The translations under genes and the position numbers were made by a program. A DNA stretch of 64,000 nucleotides from Lacibacter sp. H375 (lineage in GTDB: Bacteria; Bacteroidota; Bacteroidia; Chitinophagales; Chitinophagaceae): positions 2,852,001 through 2,916,000 of the forward strand of contig NZ_JBBKTT010000001.1 in NCBI RefSeq assembly GCF_037892425.1. The letters are read 5' to 3'. Of the stretch, positions 61,031 through 64,000 are shown piece by piece. Positions within the stretch are counted from its first letter, which is position 1. Every line of letters starts with the position of its first letter. A model generated the notes under the pieces. That model did not search any database, had not been told where the DNA came from, and saw only the letters and a program-made list of their open reading frames with translations.

Positions 61031-63451
61031 TTATAACTTAATGTTGATTCCGGCCATGAAATTTCTTCCGGCCATTGGATAGTAATAATTTTCAGTAACG
61101 GTTTGTGCAGCATAAATATAGCTGAAGCTATAACCATTTGTTTCATATATTCTGTCGAATAAATTGCTTAGCTGGAATGTAAGATTGATCTCTTTCACGC
61201 CTTTGAAATGTACTACGTAATTCAAACGAAGATCACTTACAAAAAACGGATCAATGCTTCTTGCTTTATTGCCGGTATTGTCAAGATATTGACGTGATAC
61301 ATATTTATTCAGCAAACTGATCTCGCCATTTTTAACAGGAATAAAATTGACTGTAAAGCCTGCAACTGCTGTTGGAGAAAACGAGAGGGCAGGTTTTTTA
61401 AAGAAGTTCTCTTTTTGCCCGCCATTATCATAGTCATCCACATATTCGGTAAAGTTGAGAATACGGTTATCGCTTAATGTGAGATTACCTGCAAAGTTGA
61501 ACCATGAAGCTGGCTTAACTCCTGCCTGCAATTCAACTCCTGCACGATAACTTTTAGCCACATTAATACGGTTGTAAGCACCAACATCGTTTACTTTTCC
61601 GGTAAGAACAAGCTGGTTGTTGTAATGCATGTAATAACCGGTAACACTCCAGTTATACAATGCTTTGCGTTGTTCAATATTTAATTCAAGATCATACAAT
61701 GTTTCATGCTTTGGCTGTTGGTTTACACCAGCTTCAAAATCATCACGGTTGGGTTCTTTGTTGCCAATGCTGAATGATGCAAAACCAAGCCAGCCATTTC
61801 CATCAGCATACGAAATACCGATCTTTGGATTAACAAAGTTGAAGTTGCCTCCCGATTGCAAGGTTGGGTTTTTGCGGAAACCTTTGATCACATGATTTAC
61901 ATTTCGGTATTGCACATCAGCAAATGCTTCCCAACGCCTGTTGATTCGACGCTGGTACTTTGTATAAAAATTGAAGTCGGTTTTATAAGCAGTAAGCTCG
62001 TACCATTTATAATCCTTTGAAACAGGCTCTTCACTCCAAATGATCTTGCCGTAATGCTTTCCATCATAACGTGTGAAAGCGCCGCCGAAAGTCAACTGAT
62101 CATTGTTGCGTTTGTATTGTGCCGAGAATGTTGATCCGTAAAACCAGTTGTCTAACCAAAGCTGACGAATGATATCCGATTCAACCGCAGCAAGTCCATA
62201 ATCATCCAATGATTCATTGCGTTTGTATTCTTCGTAATAACCAAGTCCACGTGTGGCGAATAACGCTGCATTGATATTCCAGCTTTTATTCAGTTCGTGA
62301 TTTAACAACAGTTGATAATGATCCTGGCGATAGTTATCAGTTTGATTATTATAACGGAAGTAGTTATAAGTACGATTATTGTCCTGTCTGAAAAGATTCA
62401 ACGAATCTTCCGGCGTATCGTACAAATAATAGTTGTTGTAATAGTGCTCCAACAGTTTTGCTTCATCTCCTCTGAGTTTTGCTTCAGGGATACCATTCCA
62501 CGATTGGTATGTTTTTTCTTTTCCCGTAAAAGCATTTAAGCGAAGAGAAGTTTTTTCATTAATGTAGGCTGCTGATAAATAAGCTGAACGCAGGTTTGAA
62601 GAACCTCTGTCAATGAAACCATCACTCTTAATTAATGATACACGACCATCGATGGTGAAATGTTTACCGATCAAACCAGAGCCAGCTTTGATTGTATGTC
62701 TCCAGCTGCTAAAAGTTCCGAAGCCATTGTTCAATTCAACATAAGGCTTTTCATTGAATTCATTTGTGCTCAAATTAAGTGTAGCACCAAAAGCACCTGC
62801 GCCATTCGATGAAGTGCCAACGCCACGCTGTATTTGAATAGAATTTACTGAAGAAGAAAAGTCGGGTAGGTTCACAAAAAACAAACCTTGACTTTCAGCA
62901 TCATTATAAGGTATGCCGTTCAATGTCATATTGATTCTTGTTGCATCTGTACCACGTATGCGGATACCTGTGTACCCAATTCCATTGCCTGCATCAGAAT
63001 TTATTACAACGGATGGAGTTTGATTAAGAATGAAGGGGAGGTCCTGTCCCAAATTCATCTTCTCAATTTCTTTTTTGTTCAGATTTGTTTTTGCAAACGG
63101 CATCCGATCGCCTGCACGAATGGCCGCAACTTCTACGGGTTTCAGGAACAAAGGCTGTGCTTCCAATGTTGCAGTGAGCCTGGTTTCTTTTTCCGTAATT
63201 GAAATTGTCTCTTCGAATTGTTTAAAGGCAACAGTGCTGATGCGTACGAGGTAGTTGCCTTTTTGCCTTAGTAAAATAGAGAATCTTCCTTCACTGTCGG
63301 TTTGTGTTGTTCCATTGCCTGCAACCTCAACAGTCGCACCTGAAACTACCTGGTCATTGTTTTTTTCTGTTACTTTTCCGCTCAGTTTATACTGAGCCAT
63401 TGCGAGTTGTTGTGAAATAATCATCAACATTCCCAGCATCAATTTTTTCAT
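61031..63451 (-). CDS. TonB-dependent outer-membrane receptor, probable thiamine or thiamine-precursor importer
   Basis: 806 residues; signal peptide 1-19 (ending AMAQ). An N-terminal carboxypeptidase-regulatory-like domain (20-105), a plug domain (VEVAAIRAGDRMPFAKTNLNKKEIEKMNLGQDLPFILNQTPSVVINSDAGNGIGYTGIRIRGTDATRINMTLNGIPYND) and a 22-strand barrel ending in YYYPMAGRNFMAGINIKL with the terminal aromatic pattern. The 5' leader carries a complete TPP riboswitch, so expression should fall when thiamine pyrophosphate is high; import of thiamine or a thiamine precursor is the obvious role. No SusD-like partner is beside it. The small in-frame leader ORF (63464-63520) is described separately. Confidence 0.93.
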   Translation of the reverse strand: MKKLMLGMLMIISQQLAMAQYKLSGKVTEKNNDQVVSGATVEVAGNGTTQTDSEGRFSILLRQKGNYLVRISTVAFKQFEETISITEKETRLTATLEAQPLFLKPVEVAAIRAGDRMPFAKTNLNKKEIEKMNLGQDLPFILNQTPSVVINSDAGNGIGYTGIRIRGTDATRINMTLNGIPYNDAESQGLFFVNLPDFSSSVNSIQIQRGVGTSSNGAGAFGATLNLSTNEFNEKPYVELNNGFGTFSSWRHTIKAGSGLIGKHFTIDGRVSLIKSDGFIDRGSSNLRSAYLSAAYINEKTSLRLNAFTGKEKTYQSWNGIPEAKLRGDEAKLLEHYYNNYYLYDTPEDSLNLFRQDNNRTYNYFRYNNQTDNYRQDHYQLLLNHELNKSWNINAALFATRGLGYYEEYKRNESLDDYGLAAVESDIIRQLWLDNWFYGSTFSAQYKRNNDQLTFGGAFTRYDGKHYGKIIWSEEPVSKDYKWYELTAYKTDFNFYTKYQRRINRRWEAFADVQYRNVNHVIKGFRKNPTLQSGGNFNFVNPKIGISYADGNGWLGFASFSIGNKEPNRDDFEAGVNQQPKHETLYDLELNIEQRKALYNWSVTGYYMHYNNQLVLTGKVNDVGAYNRINVAKSYRAGVELQAGVKPASWFNFAGNLTLSDNRILNFTEYVDDYDNGGQKENFFKKPALSFSPTAVAGFTVNFIPVKNGEISLLNKYVSRQYLDNTGNKARSIDPFFVSDLRLNYVVHFKGVKEINLTFQLSNLFDRIYETNGYSFSYIYAAQTVTENYYYPMAGRNFMAGINIKL

Positions 63452-63463
63452 TTCTGAATCACT

Positions 63464-63520
63464 TTAACGGTTAAAAAATTGAAATCGGAAATGCTGCGTA
63501 ACGGAGAGAGGAATATGCAT
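63464..63520 (-). other. Candidate 18-codon leader ORF between TPP riboswitch and the receptor gene
   Basis: ATG at 63520, 18 codons and TAA (63464-63466), ending 12 nt before the receptor start in the same frame. A GGAGG lies 6 nt before its ATG (63527-63531), ideal spacing, which is unusual here since strong Shine-Dalgarno sites are rare. The GGAGG abuts the 3' strand of riboswitch helix P1. It may be a real leader peptide or the remnant of an earlier receptor start. Confidence 0.4.
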
Positions 63521-63531
63521 GAAGAACCTCC

Positions 63532-63632
63532 TTCCCTGCGCAGGCATTACCCTGATCAGGTTCTACGGGTTTAATCTCAGCCTCCGTACTGGTTCCGGGC
63601 CCTGGAACCGACGGGTAAGCACCCCGGGGAAT
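63532..63632 (-). promoter_or_regulatory. TPP (thi-box) riboswitch
   Basis: On the minus strand the aptamer reads CCGGGGTGC at the 5' side, a P3 hairpin with a near-perfect palindrome (63591-63609, GGTTCC...GGAACC), the conserved CTGAGA (63575-63580), and ACCTGATCAGGGTAAT and GCC at 63543-63561, closing by a TTCCC/GGGAA P1. These are the invariant parts of the thiamine pyrophosphate aptamer. It lies 80 nt upstream of the TonB receptor. Confidence 0.96.
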
Positions 63633-63669
63633 CTGTGTCAAAAACCGGCTAACCGCTTTTTCGACGCTG

Positions 63670-63677
63670 CAAAGATA
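63670..63677 (-). promoter_or_regulatory. Promoter -7 element TATCTTTG of the TonB receptor
   Basis: Perfect TAnnTTTG on the minus strand, 37 nt upstream of the TPP aptamer; transcription would start just before it, so the full aptamer is transcribed. Confidence 0.78.
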
Positions 63678-63739
63678 AATTCTTTCAGGTTTGCTGTAAC
63701 ATTTTCTTAAGATGTATCGTATCACATAAAACAGAAATT

Positions 63740-64000
63740 ATGAAGAAGTGGATTTTCACCCTGTTTACCTTATCAATAGCCCTGTTTGCAACAGCACAGG
63801 AAACACAAATACAAGATGCCAACGCCGAAAAAAGAACCATTAAACCTTTTCATGCCATTAAAGTAGGAGATGGGATCGATCTTTTTTTATCACAGTCAAC
63901 CGAAGAATCCGTGGCGGCAAGTGCTTCACGTGATGAATTTCTCGGCCGTTTAAAAACGGAAGTGGAAGATGGTGTACTGAAGATCTATTACGATCGTGAA
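63740..64000 (+). CDS. GIN-domain (DUF2807) secreted protein, 5' part only
   Basis: ATG 63740; 87 codons are seen before the window ends. Signal peptide 1-20 (ending ATAQ). The mature start (EKRTIKPFHAIKVGDGIDLFLSQSTEESVAASASRDEFLGRLKTEVEDGVLKIYYDRE) is the beginning of a DUF2807/GIN head domain, an exported beta-helix-like domain of unknown function. Divergent from the TonB receptor. Confidence 0.82.
   Translation, partial: MKKWIFTLFTLSIALFATAQETQIQDANAEKRTIKPFHAIKVGDGIDLFLSQSTEESVAASASRDEFLGRLKTEVEDGVLKIYYDRE

Overview
The window is a contiguous stretch of a chromosome from a member of the Bacteroidota, most likely the Chitinophagaceae. The evidence is the recurring promoter element TAnnTTTG (perfect copies at 15672, 24444, 33147 and 52135), a TonB-dependent outer-membrane receptor, a protein with a type IX-secretion-like C-terminal domain, CarboxypepD_reg-like domains, DUF1080, DUF2911 and GIN-domain proteins, many Spy/Sec and lipoprotein signals, few Shine-Dalgarno sites and AT-rich spacers. 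It is almost wholly housekeeping and accessory metabolic sequence. I see no rRNA, CRISPR array, insertion sequence, prophage or complete defence island, and no gene-free stretch longer than about 300 bases.

Layout. 1-2.9 kb: a two-component pair in which a cyclic-nucleotide-binding-like histidine kinase is followed by a receiver domain fused to a thioredoxin-reductase-like flavoprotein without its redox cysteines. 3-10.3 kb: secreted carbohydrate and stress proteins (GH105 hydrolase with an uncharacterised partner, SMP-30 lactonase lipoprotein, exported Fe/Mn superoxide dismutase with an unusual active site, beta-lactamase-fold hydrolase). 10.4-18.7 kb: clpB, a DsbA-like protein, an MFS exporter, DoxX, and a probable pdhA-TPR-ribH-(Fe-S)protein operon. 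18.8-26.9 kb: EVE protein, small envelope proteins, clpS-aat (N-degron pathway), a gcr-like membrane protein, tRNA-Val, DUF2911 and MBL-fold proteins. 27-39.9 kb: PAS histidine kinase, DUF1080, hbd, Mrp ATPase, a GlsB gene broken by a TAG codon, PaiB, GDPD, kynU, pyrF, SGNH hydrolase, acyl-CoA dehydrogenase.

40-47 kb holds a fused glycosyltransferase/HAD phosphatase that resembles glucosyl-3-phosphoglycerate synthase joined to its phosphatase, directly followed by a ClC transporter and, further on, an acyltransferase and a voltage-gated K+ channel with a putative metal-binding tail; together this could serve osmotic adaptation (inference). 47-51.5 kb: thioesterase, queA with a structured 5' leader that looks like a cis-regulatory RNA, a double ABC ATPase and AMP nucleosidase. 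51.5-58 kb: a stand-alone HsdR-N nuclease-like protein, cydAB, DoxX-like protein, a secreted protein with a sorting-type C-terminus, and a divergent LuxC-like acyl-CoA reductase/ferredoxin pair. 58-64 kb: ddl-PASTA-rhodanese operon, and a TonB-dependent receptor under a clear TPP riboswitch, probably a thiamine or thiamine-precursor importer, with a divergent GIN-domain gene cut by the window end.

Most worth following up: the queA leader RNA (48755-48860), the synthase-phosphatase fusion (40099-41475), the cysteine-less TrxR-like response regulator (3-1316), the TPP-riboswitch receptor with a small in-frame leader ORF, the GlsB nonsense codon, and several genes whose -7 element lies only 4-6 nt from the start codon, which predicts leaderless mRNAs.
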